Positions 20,457 to 29,946 of a stretch of DNA of 64,000 nucleotides are shown here, piece by piece (the first letter of the stretch is position 1; the number at the start of each line of letters is the position of its first letter). The DNA lies in NCBI RefSeq assembly GCF_004114915.1, contig NZ_CP022219.1:5982501-6046500 (forward strand), written 5' to 3'. A program made the position numbers and the translations under genes. The DNA comes from Bradyrhizobium guangxiense (GTDB lineage Bacteria; Pseudomonadota; Alphaproteobacteria; Rhizobiales; Xanthobacteraceae). The notes beneath the pieces were generated by a model. The model was not told the DNA's origin and ran no database searches. It was given only the letters and a program-made list of their open reading frames with translations.

Positions 20457-20699
20457 ATGTTTCGTAAGCTTGCTCTTGGTCTGATCGCCGCCGGCTCGCT
20501 CGGCGTTGCCGCTCTCGCCCCCACCGCCGCTTCGGCTCACGGTTTCCATCACTGGGGTCATGGCTGGGGCCCGGGTTGGGGCTATGGCGGCATCTACGTC
20601 AACACCGGCGTCAGCAATTGCTACCAGGAACGCCTGGTCCAGACCCGTCACGGCCTGCGCGTGCGCGTCGTGAACGTCTGCGCCTACGGGATCTACTGA
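20457..20699 (+). CDS. Small exported His/Gly/Trp-rich protein
   Basis: 80 residues from ATG 20457; the ATG at 20451 is too close to GGAGA. Signal peptide MFRKLALGLIAAGSLGVAALA with cleavage near ASA-HG. The mature part begins with a His-Gly-Trp run (HGFHHWGHGWGPGWGYGG) and has two Cys residues that could pair (SNCYQER, VNVCAYG). Unrecognised; Bradyrhizobium genomes carry many such small periplasmic proteins. The His-rich start hints at metal contact, not proven. Confidence 0.7.
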   Translation: MFRKLALGLIAAGSLGVAALAPTAASAHGFHHWGHGWGPGWGYGGIYVNTGVSNCYQERLVQTRHGLRVRVVNVCAYGIY

Positions 20700-20721
20700 G
20701 CCCTTCTGCATCGATTGGCGC

Positions 20722-20748
20722 AACCCCGGCCGCTCAGCGACCGGGGTT
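20722..20748. terminator. Hairpin between convergent genes
   Basis: Arms AACCCCGG and CCGGGGTT with an 11-base loop, followed by only TCGTCG on the plus strand. It lies 22 bases after the small exported protein gene and next to the stop of the leftward EAL gene, so it may serve both. Confidence 0.6.
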
Positions 20749-20755
20749 CGTCGTC

Positions 20756-21988
20756 TCAGCTTGCGAGAGCCGTCGGCGCCGCGGAAGCGGCCTGCTCGTC
20801 CGCAAGAGCATTGCGCTCGGAGATCCATCGTTCGGCGCGCGAGCAACGCAGCGACGGAGCAAACAGGAAGCCCTGGGCGACGTCGCAACCGATCCGGCGG
20901 ATGATGTCGAGCGCTTGAGGACTTTCGATGCCCTCGGCCACGACCTTCATATTGAACGCCTTCGCTAGCGCCACGGAGGCATCGACGATCTTCATCATGT
21001 CGTCGTCGGATTCGCAGCCCTTGACGAAGGACTGGTCGATCTTCAGTTCGCTGAACGGCAGCCGCGCCAGGGCCGCCAGCGACGAATAGCCGGTGCCGAA
21101 ATCATCGATCGCCGTTCCGATCTTCTTGATCCGCAGCCGCACCAGGATGTCGTTGGCGCGTTCGACGTCGGCCATCGCCGAGGTTTCGGTGATCTCCACG
21201 GTCAGCGACGTCGGCGAGATGTTTTCGCGGCGCAGGATCTCCTCGATCCGGTCGGGCAGGGTCAGATCCGACATCAGCGAGCCCGAGATGTTGACCGCGA
21301 TGGTGAAGCCGGGATTGCGCTCGATCAGCTTGCGGCCCTGCGACATCGCCGATGACAGGATGCAATCAGTCACCTCGCGCATGAGGCCGGCCTGCTCCGC
21401 GACCGGAATGAAGACCACGGGCGAGACCATGCCGAATTCGGCGGTGCGCCAGCGTGCGAGCGCCTCGGCGCCGACGACCCTTCCGGTCTCGAGCGCGATC
21501 TTCGGCTGAAATTCCACGAAGAATTCGCGGTCGGCGAGGCCGCGCATGATCCGCTCTGGCGTGATCCGAAATTGCGGTGAGATGGATGTTGCCGCCAGCG
21601 GCGCGCGCTGCGGCAATTCGAGCGCGCTGCGCAAGCGGTTCAGATCGAGCGGCTTGGTCAGGCATCCGCCGATCGGCAGCTTCAACCCGTTCGCGACCCT
21701 GCGTGTGGCCTTCATGATGCGCTGATCGCAGCCGCTGATGATCACGATCGACATTGCGCGGAGGCCCCGCTCGGCGACAAAGCGCAGCAGCTCCACGCCG
21801 TCCCGCTCGCCGAGCGACAGGTCGAGCGCCATGACCTCGAAGGCCTCGCGCGACAGAAGCTCGGTTGCGGCCTCATAGGAAGATGCAACGACCGTCTCAT
21901 AGCCGAGCTTCGCCCCGATCTTGCCGATTAGAACGCGCTGCACCAGATCGTCGTCGACCACCAGAAGCCGGCCTCGCGTCGCACTCAT
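20756..21988 (-). CDS. Response regulator with EAL phosphodiesterase domain
   Basis: 410 residues. The receiver domain (1-120) has the acidic pair Asp12-Asp13, phospho-acceptor Asp56 and Lys112. The EAL domain (about 140-390) keeps EAL (172-174), the VNISG Asn, the EITE Glu, IDDFGTGYSS, the LKID Lys and the VAEGIE Glu, so it should be an active c-di-GMP hydrolase lowering c-di-GMP on phosphorylation. ATG 21988 follows GGAGAG by seven bases. No histidine kinase is adjacent. Confidence 0.88.
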   Translation of the reverse strand: MSATRGRLLVVDDDLVQRVLIGKIGAKLGYETVVASSYEAATELLSREAFEVMALDLSLGERDGVELLRFVAERGLRAMSIVIISGCDQRIMKATRRVANGLKLPIGGCLTKPLDLNRLRSALELPQRAPLAATSISPQFRITPERIMRGLADREFFVEFQPKIALETGRVVGAEALARWRTAEFGMVSPVVFIPVAEQAGLMREVTDCILSSAMSQGRKLIERNPGFTIAVNISGSLMSDLTLPDRIEEILRRENISPTSLTVEITETSAMADVERANDILVRLRIKKIGTAIDDFGTGYSSLAALARLPFSELKIDQSFVKGCESDDDMMKIVDASVALAKAFNMKVVAEGIESPQALDIIRRIGCDVAQGFLFAPSLRCSRAERWISERNALADEQAASAAPTALAS

Positions 21989-22247
21989 CACCAATCTCTC
22001 CAGACCTCTTCGGCGTTGATGGCTGCAACGCTTAGAGCAGCGGCCTCGCTTGGTTATGAATACAAGACGGCTAAAACTTTCCCGATCGGTAAGGATTCCT
22101 TAGGTACGTTTTCACAGTGCTCAAGTGATTGATTTTGAGGGAATTCCCGCAACGCGCGAGCGGGACGGTACCGCAATGCTCCGCGCCGTGCGCAAGCGCA
22201 ATGAACACGTCGTAAAGCTTGCTATCGGAAGCCGGCAAACGGAGCCT

Positions 22248-23213
22248 TCACCGGCGCGCGTTGACTTGGCTGGCCTGCCGCTCTCGGCGAAACCAGGCCC
22301 AGGTCTGGCGGGTCGTCCTGATGTAGCCGCGGCCGCGATGGACGATCTCGCCGTCGACGATCTCGTTCAGCTTCGGCAGCGCGTGAAAGGGAATCGAGGG
22401 ATAGGCGTGGTGCTCGACATGGTAGGGCATGTTCCACGCGATCCATTTGACGATCGCCGCAGTGTAGGTGGTTCGGGTGTTTTGGAACGCGCTGCGGGTG
22501 CGCTCGCAACCGGTGTGCTCGGCATAGAGATAGGGCCGCAGGAAGAACTGCCCGATGATAAGCGGGACGATCCAGACCCACAGCAGCAGCGCTGACGAGA
22601 ACCACAGCGAGAGTGCAAGCAGCAGGGCATAGAGCGAGGCATAGACACGCGCCTCTCGCACGATAACGGCGCGCTTGCTGTCGGGGATCCAGGGCACGGT
22701 GACCTTGCCGGTGACCGCATGACCGAGCATCAGCCGGAGGCGACCGGCGACCTGGAGCAGGCCGCTATAAGCGAGCGCCAGCTGCGTGTCGGATGTCGGC
22801 TTCACCCCGACGATCAGCTCGGGATCCCTGGCCGGATCCTGGGTGTAGCGGTGATGGTCCCAGTGAAACAGGCAGTAATATTCGTAAGGCAATCCGATGA
22901 TGAAGGCCGAGAGATGGCCCACGGCGAGATTGAGGCCGCGGCTCCTGAACGCGGTCTTGTGCGCGGTCTCGTGCACCGCCATGAACAGGAAGGCGACGAC
23001 ATAGCCCTGCAGCGCCATCAACGGCAACGCCCAGAGCACGTCCCACGTCGAGGACACTCTCCAGATCAGCGCGCCGCCCAGCACGATTATGCCGTAATGG
23101 CCGAGGCTTTGCATGCTGCCCCTAAGGTTGGAGCGCATCGACAATTCCCGCAGCATGGCCGGGCTCAGCGGCTTCAGGCGATGGCCGGGCTCGGAAACGG
23201 TCGCGTCAGTCAT
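22248..23213 (-). CDS. Fatty acid desaturase
   Basis: 321 residues with the three histidine boxes of membrane di-iron desaturases: HETAH, HWDHHRYTQDP and HVEHHAYP, and four to five hydrophobic segments. It introduces a double bond, or hydroxylates, a lipid or related substrate at the inner membrane. It lies 41 bases after the MetX-like hydrolase gene on the same strand, so it is likely the second gene of an operon controlled from 24365-24389. Substrate unknown. Confidence 0.85.
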   Translation of the reverse strand: MTDATVSEPGHRLKPLSPAMLRELSMRSNLRGSMQSLGHYGIIVLGGALIWRVSSTWDVLWALPLMALQGYVVAFLFMAVHETAHKTAFRSRGLNLAVGHLSAFIIGLPYEYYCLFHWDHHRYTQDPARDPELIVGVKPTSDTQLALAYSGLLQVAGRLRLMLGHAVTGKVTVPWIPDSKRAVIVREARVYASLYALLLALSLWFSSALLLWVWIVPLIIGQFFLRPYLYAEHTGCERTRSAFQNTRTTYTAAIVKWIAWNMPYHVEHHAYPSIPFHALPKLNEIVDGEIVHRGRGYIRTTRQTWAWFRRERQASQVNARR

Positions 23214-23254
23214 GTTCGATTGCCTGTGTTGCTTGGCGAGGTCACTTGTCGAGG

Positions 23255-24271
23255 TCACTTGGCGAGGAGCGCCGCGATCTCGGCCTTGATGAAGGCTTTG
23301 TCGCGCGGATTGCCGACGGGGTTGCCGGCGCGATGGCCGTGCAGCGACGGGATCGGATGCAGCACGGCCGATGTCGCGTTCACCAGCCGGCCGAGCTCGT
23401 CCTCGTTGTCGCGAACGTCGAAATAGCGATCGGTCGCGCCCGGCATCAGCAGCATATGGGCCTTGATCGCGGCCAGCGCGCGATCGAAATCGCCTGCGAA
23501 GGTCGTACAGCGGCTGATATCGCCGTTCTGCCAGATGCCGATCTGCGCCAAGAGATCATCGGCGTCGCGCCGGGCAAACGTCGCGTCCCAGGTGCGGACG
23601 AGATAATCCTCCAGCGAGGTGAAGCCGGCCTCGCGCCAGAGCTCGTCGCGATAGAAGCCGTGCGACATCGCCCAGCCGGCATAGACGCGCCCCATGGCGC
23701 GATAGCCGGCGACCGGCTTCTCGGCGAAGCGGCCGTCGCGGAAGGCGGGATCGGCGGTCAGCGCGGCCTTCACGCTTTCGAGGAAGACGTAATTGTAGGG
23801 CGCGCAATGCGCGCTGCCGCAGACCACCGCAGCGCGCGCCACCATATCGGGATGCAGCGCTGCCCAGTGATAGGCCTGCATGCCGCCCATCGACCAGCCA
23901 TAGACGAGCGCCAGCTTCGAAATGCCGAAGCGCTCGGTGAGGAGTCGGTGCTGGACCGCAATGGCATCGTGATAGGTCACTTCGGGGAACGGCGGCGCGG
24001 TATTCGAGGGCGAGGACGACAGGCCGTTGCCGAACAGGTTCGGGATGATGATGAAGTAACGCGTGGGATCGAGCACGCCGTCGGGCCCGATCAGCCATTC
24101 GGTGTCGGTGTGCTGCGCACTGAACGAGGTCGGATAGAAGATGACGTTGTCCCTGGCCGGGCTCAACGTGCCATAGGTCTTGTAGGCGAGCTTCATCGAG
24201 GGAAAGACGGCCCCGGACTGCAGCGTGACGTCGCCGGCCTCGAAAATCTCGTAATCCCGCTGCGCCGTCAT
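23255..24271 (-). CDS. Alpha/beta hydrolase of the homoserine O-acetyltransferase-like family
   Basis: 338 residues. Nucleophile elbow YGWSMGG, the late acid residues in DRYFDVRDNEDE, and the catalytic His in LHGHRAG. It has the MetX core fold, with the opening LAYKTYGTLSPARDNVIFYPTSFSA, but lacks clear methionine-pathway neighbours. Such proteins often hydrolyse esters or transfer acyl groups. ATG 24271 follows GGGAG. First gene of a two-gene operon with the desaturase. Confidence 0.75.
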   Translation of the reverse strand: MTAQRDYEIFEAGDVTLQSGAVFPSMKLAYKTYGTLSPARDNVIFYPTSFSAQHTDTEWLIGPDGVLDPTRYFIIIPNLFGNGLSSSPSNTAPPFPEVTYHDAIAVQHRLLTERFGISKLALVYGWSMGGMQAYHWAALHPDMVARAAVVCGSAHCAPYNYVFLESVKAALTADPAFRDGRFAEKPVAGYRAMGRVYAGWAMSHGFYRDELWREAGFTSLEDYLVRTWDATFARRDADDLLAQIGIWQNGDISRCTTFAGDFDRALAAIKAHMLLMPGATDRYFDVRDNEDELGRLVNATSAVLHPIPSLHGHRAGNPVGNPRDKAFIKAEIAALLAK

Positions 24272-24364
24272 GCGTCCAACTCCCGCTCGCGCGGCCGCCG
24301 AGGGCCGCGGCTGCACGATGCATCGATCATGCCGGACCCGCAGCTGCGCCGTTGCAGCTATAAC

Positions 24365-24389
24365 ATAACTGTACATATAGTACAGTTAT
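24365..24389. promoter_or_regulatory. 25-base perfect inverted repeat upstream of the hydrolase-desaturase operon
   Basis: Arms ATAACTGTAC and GTACAGTTAT around ATATA, about 94 bases upstream of the hydrolase start and 25 bases past the 3' end of the MBL-fold gene. It contains TATA-like sequence, so it could cover the promoter. The size suits a TetR- or GntR-type repressor. No regulator gene is adjacent. Confidence 0.7.
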
Positions 24390-24414
24390 TAGAAACCGGC
24401 AAGATAAATCCGGC

Positions 24415-25218
24415 TCAGGCGATGGCCGCCAGATAACGCGCAACCGACGCCGCGAAGGCGGCCTTGGCGTCGCTGGCAATGTTGCGCCCCCACCACGCGC
24501 CATAGATGCGATCGAAGGCGAGCGGCTCGACGGCGGCCGCGATCCGCCGCACCGCCGCGGCGTTGAGCGGCATGTAGTTGGGATAGGAGTACATGAAGCT
24601 GACGAAGCGGCGGTCCATCGTCACCTGTGCGATGTCGCCAGCGAGCAGCGCACCCCTGCCCCCGGCACTCCGCGCCGAATGCAGCATGGTGGCACCGGCG
24701 AAGTGACCGCCGGTGCGCAGCACCAGCAGATCGTCGGAGATGCGGTGACTTTCGCCGGTCCAGTGCACGATCGAGGAATGCGGCCGCGTGACGAAAGCGC
24801 GATCGTCGGCATGCAGATAGACCGGCACGCCGCCGAAAGTATCGCTCCAGTCGGCGGCCGCGCCGTAATAGTGCGGATGCGAAATCGCAATCGCCTTCAA
24901 TCCGCCGAGTGCTGCGACATATTGGATGGCGTCATCGGTTGCCAGCGGAATGCAATCCCACATGACGCAGCCGTCGCTTTGAGGCACCAGCAACGCGCGC
25001 TGGCCGATGGCGAAGCTCGGCTCCAGGCCGATGCCGGTGAGGCCGAGATCGTCGCGTCCCACCAGTCGGTGCGCCCGCGCAAGCTCTTCGCGCGTGAGAA
25101 AGCTCTGCCCTTTCCAGTTCACGAACTGCCGCTCGTCCTCGCAGATCACGCAGGAGACGGGCGGATTTCCGCCGTTCGGGAATTGCGCGCCGCAGGTTTC
25201 GCAGGTCCAGAAAGGCAT
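24415..25218 (-). CDS. MBL-fold protein with N-terminal zinc-ribbon, degenerate metal motif
   Basis: 267 residues. The start CETCGAQFPNG...SCVICEDE has two CxxC pairs, a rubredoxin-like or zinc-ribbon cluster. An MBL-like region follows (IGLEPSFAIGQRALLV, GGLKAIAISHPHYYGAAADW, TGGHFAGATML, LLAGD). The usual HxHxDH motif is reduced to HPH without the following Asp-His, so dinuclear metal catalysis is doubtful. It diverges from the MFS transporter at 25395. ATG 25218 follows GGGAG by eight bases. Confidence 0.7.
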   Translation of the reverse strand: MPFWTCETCGAQFPNGGNPPVSCVICEDERQFVNWKGQSFLTREELARAHRLVGRDDLGLTGIGLEPSFAIGQRALLVPQSDGCVMWDCIPLATDDAIQYVAALGGLKAIAISHPHYYGAAADWSDTFGGVPVYLHADDRAFVTRPHSSIVHWTGESHRISDDLLVLRTGGHFAGATMLHSARSAGGRGALLAGDIAQVTMDRRFVSFMYSYPNYMPLNAAAVRRIAAAVEPLAFDRIYGAWWGRNIASDAKAAFAASVARYLAAIA

Positions 25219-25394
25219 GGCTCGGGCTCCCGGGGAAAGATCGCAAGATGACATTGCGAACGAGCCGTCGGCAAGGCCGACGAGCCGCAGGGCTCGGCTG
25301 GAACTAACGCGGCGAGCGCCCGTTACGTTCAGGTCGACGCCTAAACGAATGACCCAAGGGATCACGACACACGAAAGAGCATGTTCGAGTTTCG

Positions 25395-26597
25395 ATGACA
25401 TCGCGGTCCCCTTCCCCATCCCGCCTCTGGCCCCTTTTCGCGCTCAACTTCTTCATGGCCGACATGCAGTCGGGCATCGGTCCGTTCGTCGGCGTCTTCC
25501 TGCAGGAGCGCGGCTGGGTGACCGGGCTGATCGGCACGACGATGACGATCGGCAATGTCGCGGGCATGCTGATCACGACGCCGATCGGCGGCTTCATCGA
25601 TTCCAGCCGTAACAAGCGGCTATGGGTCGTCATTCCCGGCATCTGCGTCGTTCTCGCCTCCGCGATCATCCTGATCTCGCAGAATTTCTGGGCCGTGACT
25701 TTCTCGCAAGTCGCGCAGTCGCTGGCGAGCGCCGCCATCGTGCCGGCGGTGACGGGCATCACGCTCGGCATCGCCAAGCAGAAGGGCTTCAACGCCCTGA
25801 ACGGCCGCAATCAGGCCTTCAACCACGCCGGCAACATGGTCGGTGCGGCGTTGTCGGGCTATCTCGGCTACAAATACGGCTATGTCGCTGTGTTCGTGCT
25901 GGCGGCCGTGTTCGGCGCCATCGCGATCGCCTGCGTGATGATGATCCCCGCCAAGGCCATCGACGACCATGCTGCGCGCGGCAGCAAGGAAGACGATTCC
26001 AAGGCTCCGCCGGACGCGATGACGATGCTACTCAAGCACAAGGCGCTGCTGGTGCTGGCGTTGGCGCTCGCGGTATTTCATCTCGGCAATGCGGCGATCG
26101 TTCCGCTCTACGGACTTGCGGCTGTCGCCGAAGGACAGGCCAACGGCCCGAGCTTCGTCGCGACCACCGTGGTGATCGCGCAGGGCGTGATGATCGTGAC
26201 CTCGCTGATCGCGATGAAGGCCGCGAGCAAGCGCAATTACTGGCCGATCATCCTGGTGTCCTTCATGTTCCTGCCCGTTCGTGGCGTGCTCGCCTTCTTC
26301 GTCACGGGATGGTGGGGGGTGGTGCCGATGCAGGTGCTCGACGGCATCGGCACCGGGCTGCAGACGGTCGCCGTTCCCGGCATGGTCGCACGCGCGCTCA
26401 ACGGCACCGGCCGCATCAATCTCGGCCAGGGCGCCGTGATCACGGTCCAGGGCGTCGGCGCCAGCCTCAGCCCCGCGATCGGCGGCTGGATCGCGCAATG
26501 GATCGGCTACGGGCCGACCTTCCTGCTGCTCGGCGGCTTCGGCCTCGCCTCGATGGCGCTTTGGCTGGCCTTCGGGGCGGCGGTGAAGAAGTACTGA
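25395..26597 (+). CDS. Major facilitator superfamily transporter
   Basis: 400 residues with about 12 membrane segments and a central loop (about 195-215). The usual MFS signature appears as GGFIDSSRNKR after segment 2. It diverges from the MBL-fold gene. It probably moves a small organic molecule; the substrate cannot be read from sequence. Confidence 0.85.
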   Translation: MTSRSPSPSRLWPLFALNFFMADMQSGIGPFVGVFLQERGWVTGLIGTTMTIGNVAGMLITTPIGGFIDSSRNKRLWVVIPGICVVLASAIILISQNFWAVTFSQVAQSLASAAIVPAVTGITLGIAKQKGFNALNGRNQAFNHAGNMVGAALSGYLGYKYGYVAVFVLAAVFGAIAIACVMMIPAKAIDDHAARGSKEDDSKAPPDAMTMLLKHKALLVLALALAVFHLGNAAIVPLYGLAAVAEGQANGPSFVATTVVIAQGVMIVTSLIAMKAASKRNYWPIILVSFMFLPVRGVLAFFVTGWWGVVPMQVLDGIGTGLQTVAVPGMVARALNGTGRINLGQGAVITVQGVGASLSPAIGGWIAQWIGYGPTFLLLGGFGLASMALWLAFGAAVKKY

Positions 26598-26673
26598 GTC
26601 GCCGCGCCGTACGGCGGCCGCTGCGCAACGTGTCGCGCGCGACCCGTCAGGCTTTCATGAAAAGCGCTCCGTC

Positions 26674-28287
26674 TCAGGTGCCAAAGCTCTTCTGCACCGC
26701 CTTGTCCAGCGTCTCGCCGCCGACGAAGCGCTGGCGCAGCTCGCGCTTGAGCAGCTTGCCGCTCGGATTCTTCGGCAAGGCATCGACGAAGATGACGCGC
26801 TTGGGCACCTTGAAATGTGCCATCTGGCCGGCGCAGTGCTTGATGACGGCCTCCTCGTCCAGCGTCTCGCCGCTCTTGACCACGACGATGGCGGTCACCG
26901 CCTCGATCCAGCGCGGATCGGGCAGGCCGACCACGGCGACCTCGGAGACCCCCGGGATGCGATAGACCATCTCCTCGACCTCGCGGCTGGCGACGTTCTC
27001 GCCGCCGGTCTTGATCATGTCCTTGACGCGATCGACCACGGTGATGTGGCCCTCGTCGTCGATCGTGGCGAGATCGCCAGAGTGAAACCAGCCGCCCGCA
27101 AACGCCGCCGCGGTCTTGACGGGATCGTTGTAATAGCCGGAGAGCAGATGCGGCGAGCGGTGCACGATCTCGCCGACTTCGCCGACCTTGACGTCCTCCA
27201 TCGCCGTATTGACCACGCGCGTCTCGACATTGAGCACGGGCTTGCCGGCCGAGCCTGCCTTGCGCAGCTGGTCCTCGGGACGCAGCACGGTCGCGAGCGG
27301 CGCGATCTCGGTCTGGCCGTAGAAGTTCCAGAATCTTACATTCGGCAAGCGGCGCTGCAGTTCTAGCAATACTTCCACCGGCATGATCGAGGCGCCGTAA
27401 TAGCCTTTCTGCAGCGTCGCCAGATCGGTCTTGTCGAAATTCGGCGAGCGCAGCATCGCGATCCAGATCGTCGGCGGTGCAAAGAAGGACGTGATCTTGT
27501 GCGCCTGGATCAGCGCCAGAATGTTGTCGGCCGTGGGCTTGCCGGTGATGACGCCGGAGGCGCCGAGATAGATCTGCGGCCCCAGGAACACGTCCAGCTG
27601 GGCGCAGTGATAGAGCGGCAGGGCGTGGAGCAACTTGTCCTCCACGTTCATGCCGCCATCGATGATGCAGCTGACATACTGCCACATCACGGCTTCATGG
27701 GTCAGCATCGCGCCCTTGGGCAGCGATTCTGTGCCTGAGGTGTAGACGATCTGCGCGAGATCGCGGCTGTCGACCGACACCTCCAGAAACGAGCCGTCGG
27801 CATGAAGCAGATCGTCGAAGGTGGTGAGGCCCACGGGCGCCGTGGCTGGATCCTCCCCCGGCAGCCAGATCATCTTCTCGACTGCGCAATCCTTGGCGCT
27901 CGCGGCCTTCGCCGGCTCGACGAAATCGGGGCCGGTCGCGAGCAGCTTGGCGCCCGAACTCCTGAGGATGAAATTGATCTCGTCTGGGTTGAGCATGAAA
28001 TTGATCGGCACCAGCACCGCCCCGATCCGCGCCACCGCAAAACGCAGCGCCGCAAACGCATGCGAGTTGCGCGAGAGCACCGCGAGGCGATCACCCTTCT
28101 TGACGCCGAGACCGAGCAGGCCGCGGCCGAGCCGGTTGCAGATCGCATCCATCTCGGCAAAGGTCCAGCTCATGCTGCCGCAGCTCACCGCGAGCTTGCT
28201 CGGCTCGCGGCCCGCCGACCGGCGTAGGAGATCGCCGATGGAATGCTCGCGGGCTTTCGAGATGGTAGCTGTGGTGTCGCAGGTCAT
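26674..28287 (-). CDS. Fatty acid/aromatic acid-CoA ligase (AMP-binding)
   Basis: 537 residues. Adenylate-forming motifs: P-loop YTSGTESLPKGA, A5 FYGQTEIAP, A7 SGDLATIDDEGHI, A8 DRVKDMIKTGGENV and the catalytic Lys in PKNPSGKLLKREL. P-loop residues 'ES' replace the more usual 'TG'. It activates a carboxylic acid to acyl-CoA in the cytosol, resembling FadD13-type ligases. It diverges from the binding protein at 28497, which may deliver its substrate. The exact acid is unknown. Confidence 0.85.
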   Translation of the reverse strand: MTCDTTATISKAREHSIGDLLRRSAGREPSKLAVSCGSMSWTFAEMDAICNRLGRGLLGLGVKKGDRLAVLSRNSHAFAALRFAVARIGAVLVPINFMLNPDEINFILRSSGAKLLATGPDFVEPAKAASAKDCAVEKMIWLPGEDPATAPVGLTTFDDLLHADGSFLEVSVDSRDLAQIVYTSGTESLPKGAMLTHEAVMWQYVSCIIDGGMNVEDKLLHALPLYHCAQLDVFLGPQIYLGASGVITGKPTADNILALIQAHKITSFFAPPTIWIAMLRSPNFDKTDLATLQKGYYGASIMPVEVLLELQRRLPNVRFWNFYGQTEIAPLATVLRPEDQLRKAGSAGKPVLNVETRVVNTAMEDVKVGEVGEIVHRSPHLLSGYYNDPVKTAAAFAGGWFHSGDLATIDDEGHITVVDRVKDMIKTGGENVASREVEEMVYRIPGVSEVAVVGLPDPRWIEAVTAIVVVKSGETLDEEAVIKHCAGQMAHFKVPKRVIFVDALPKNPSGKLLKRELRQRFVGGETLDKAVQKSFGT

Positions 28288-28496
28288 TTCCGTCCCCCGA
28301 ATTGGTAATCTGCCGGAAAGCCGCGGAGCATTGGCCAGGCCGTTGCCTTTGCGGGCTTCCGATGTTTGCGCAAAAGCTAGTCGGGGCGATGGGCCGCGTC
28401 AATTCGGCTCGCATGCGCGACGTCGTTACGCAAGAATTGCCGATGCGCCGAGGCAATCTGAACCGGCGCATCAATTAGAAAATTCGAGGAAATACC

Positions 28497-29702
28497 ATGT
28501 GCCGGATTATTATGCGTGCCGCCTTCGCGGCCGGGCTCGCATCGCTCGCCATCAATCCATCCCTCGCCCAGCAGGCGCCGCTCAAGATCGGGGTGCTCTC
28601 CGACTTCTCCTCCGTCTATTCCGACATTGGCGGCATGGGGAATGTCGAGGCCACCAAAATGGCGATCGAGGATTTCGGCGGTCAGATGTTCGGCAAGCCG
28701 ATCGAGATGGTCTCGGCCGACGTGCTCAACAAGCCCGACGTCGCCTCCACCATCGCACGCAAATGGTGGGAGACCGAAGGCGTCGACATGATCATCGATC
28801 TGCCGACGTCGGCGACCGCGCTTGCGGTGATGGAGCTGTCGAAGCAGTACGAGAAAGTCATGATCGTGACGGATGCGGCGAGCTCCGACATCACCGGCAA
28901 ATCGTGCTCGCCCTATACGGCGCACTGGACCTACGACACCTACGCCAACGCGCACACAGTGGGCAGCGCCATCGTCAAGAACGGCGGCGACACCTGGTTC
29001 TTCCTCACCGCCGACTACGTGTTCGGCCATTCGGTCGAACGCGATACCGGTGATGTCGTCAAGGCCGCGGGCGGCAAGGTGCTGGGCAGCGTCAAGCATC
29101 CGCTCAATACGGCGGATTTCTCCTCGTTCCTGCTCCAGGCCCAGGCGTCCAAGGCCAAGATCATCGGCCTCGCCAACGGCGGCGGCGACACCATCAATGC
29201 GATCAAGCAGGCCGGCGAGTTCGGTATCGTCGCCGGCGGCCAGAACCTGGCCGCGATCGTGATGTTCATCTCCGACGTGCACAGCCTGGGCTTGAAGCTC
29301 GCGCAAGGCCTGATCATTACTGAAGCCTATTACTGGGATCTCAACGACAAGACCCGCGGCTTCGGCAAGCGCTTCATGGAGCGCGTCAAGCGCATGCCGA
29401 CGATGAACCAGGCGGCGACGTACAGCGCAACACTGCATTACCTCAAGGCGGTGCAGGCCGCCGGCACCCGCGACACCAAGACGGTGATGGCGAAGATGCG
29501 CGAGCTGCCGGTGCGCGACGCCTTCACCGACAACGGCGTGCTGCGCGAGGACGGCCGCATGGTGCACAGCATGTTCCTGTTCCAGGTCAAGAAGCCGGAG
29601 GAATCGAAGGGGCCGTGGGATTACTACAAGCTGCTCGCCGAGGTGCCTGCCGACCAGGCGTTCCGCCCGCTGAAAGATGGCGGCTGCCCGCTTGTGAAGT
29701 GA
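28497..29702 (+). CDS. ABC transporter substrate-binding protein (type I)
   Basis: 401 residues with a signal peptide cleaved near SLA-QQAP and the type I binding fold (LKIGVLSDFSSVYSDIGGMGNVEATKMAIEDFGG). GAGGAAA ribosome site. No permease or ATPase genes follow. It diverges from the acyl-CoA ligase at 26674, the same pairing of a ligase and an orphan binding protein seen at 5405-10552. Aromatic or fatty acid ligand is inferred from that pairing. Confidence 0.82.
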   Translation: MCRIIMRAAFAAGLASLAINPSLAQQAPLKIGVLSDFSSVYSDIGGMGNVEATKMAIEDFGGQMFGKPIEMVSADVLNKPDVASTIARKWWETEGVDMIIDLPTSATALAVMELSKQYEKVMIVTDAASSDITGKSCSPYTAHWTYDTYANAHTVGSAIVKNGGDTWFFLTADYVFGHSVERDTGDVVKAAGGKVLGSVKHPLNTADFSSFLLQAQASKAKIIGLANGGGDTINAIKQAGEFGIVAGGQNLAAIVMFISDVHSLGLKLAQGLIITEAYYWDLNDKTRGFGKRFMERVKRMPTMNQAATYSATLHYLKAVQAAGTRDTKTVMAKMRELPVRDAFTDNGVLREDGRMVHSMFLFQVKKPEESKGPWDYYKLLAEVPADQAFRPLKDGGCPLVK

Positions 29703-29744
29703 GACGGCCCTGATCGCGCCAACAGCAATCGGTTCAGCAAGCCT

Positions 29745-29779
29745 CGCTCGTCCGCCTGACCAATCAGGGCGGACGAGCG
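29745..29779 (+). terminator. Hairpin after the binding-protein gene
   Basis: Near-perfect arms CGCTCGTCCGCC and GGCGGACGAGCG around an 11-base centre that itself pairs in part (CTGA/TCAG), 42 bases past the stop. No T-run, so termination is not certain. Confidence 0.55.
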
Positions 29780-29946
29780 GCGACAGATGGCCCAAAATAG
29801 CGGCAGGACCGCTTCGCGCCGCCGTCTGATCTGCATCAAGTTGCGGTGCAAAATTTCGCTGCAATGTTGCGACCGTCCCTTCCGCGCGATCAGCGGCGGG
29901 GGCGTACGTCTCAACAGTGGACGCCGCCGCACGGCGTGATGAACAG

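Noticed and set aside
20756..20968. Rightward frame overlapping the EAL gene end
   Set aside because: Arg-rich shadow of the EAL gene.
24271..24415. SAM riboswitch before the MetX-like gene
   Set aside because: The region shows a protein-type palindrome and no recognisable SAM-II fold; the gene also lacks methionine neighbours.
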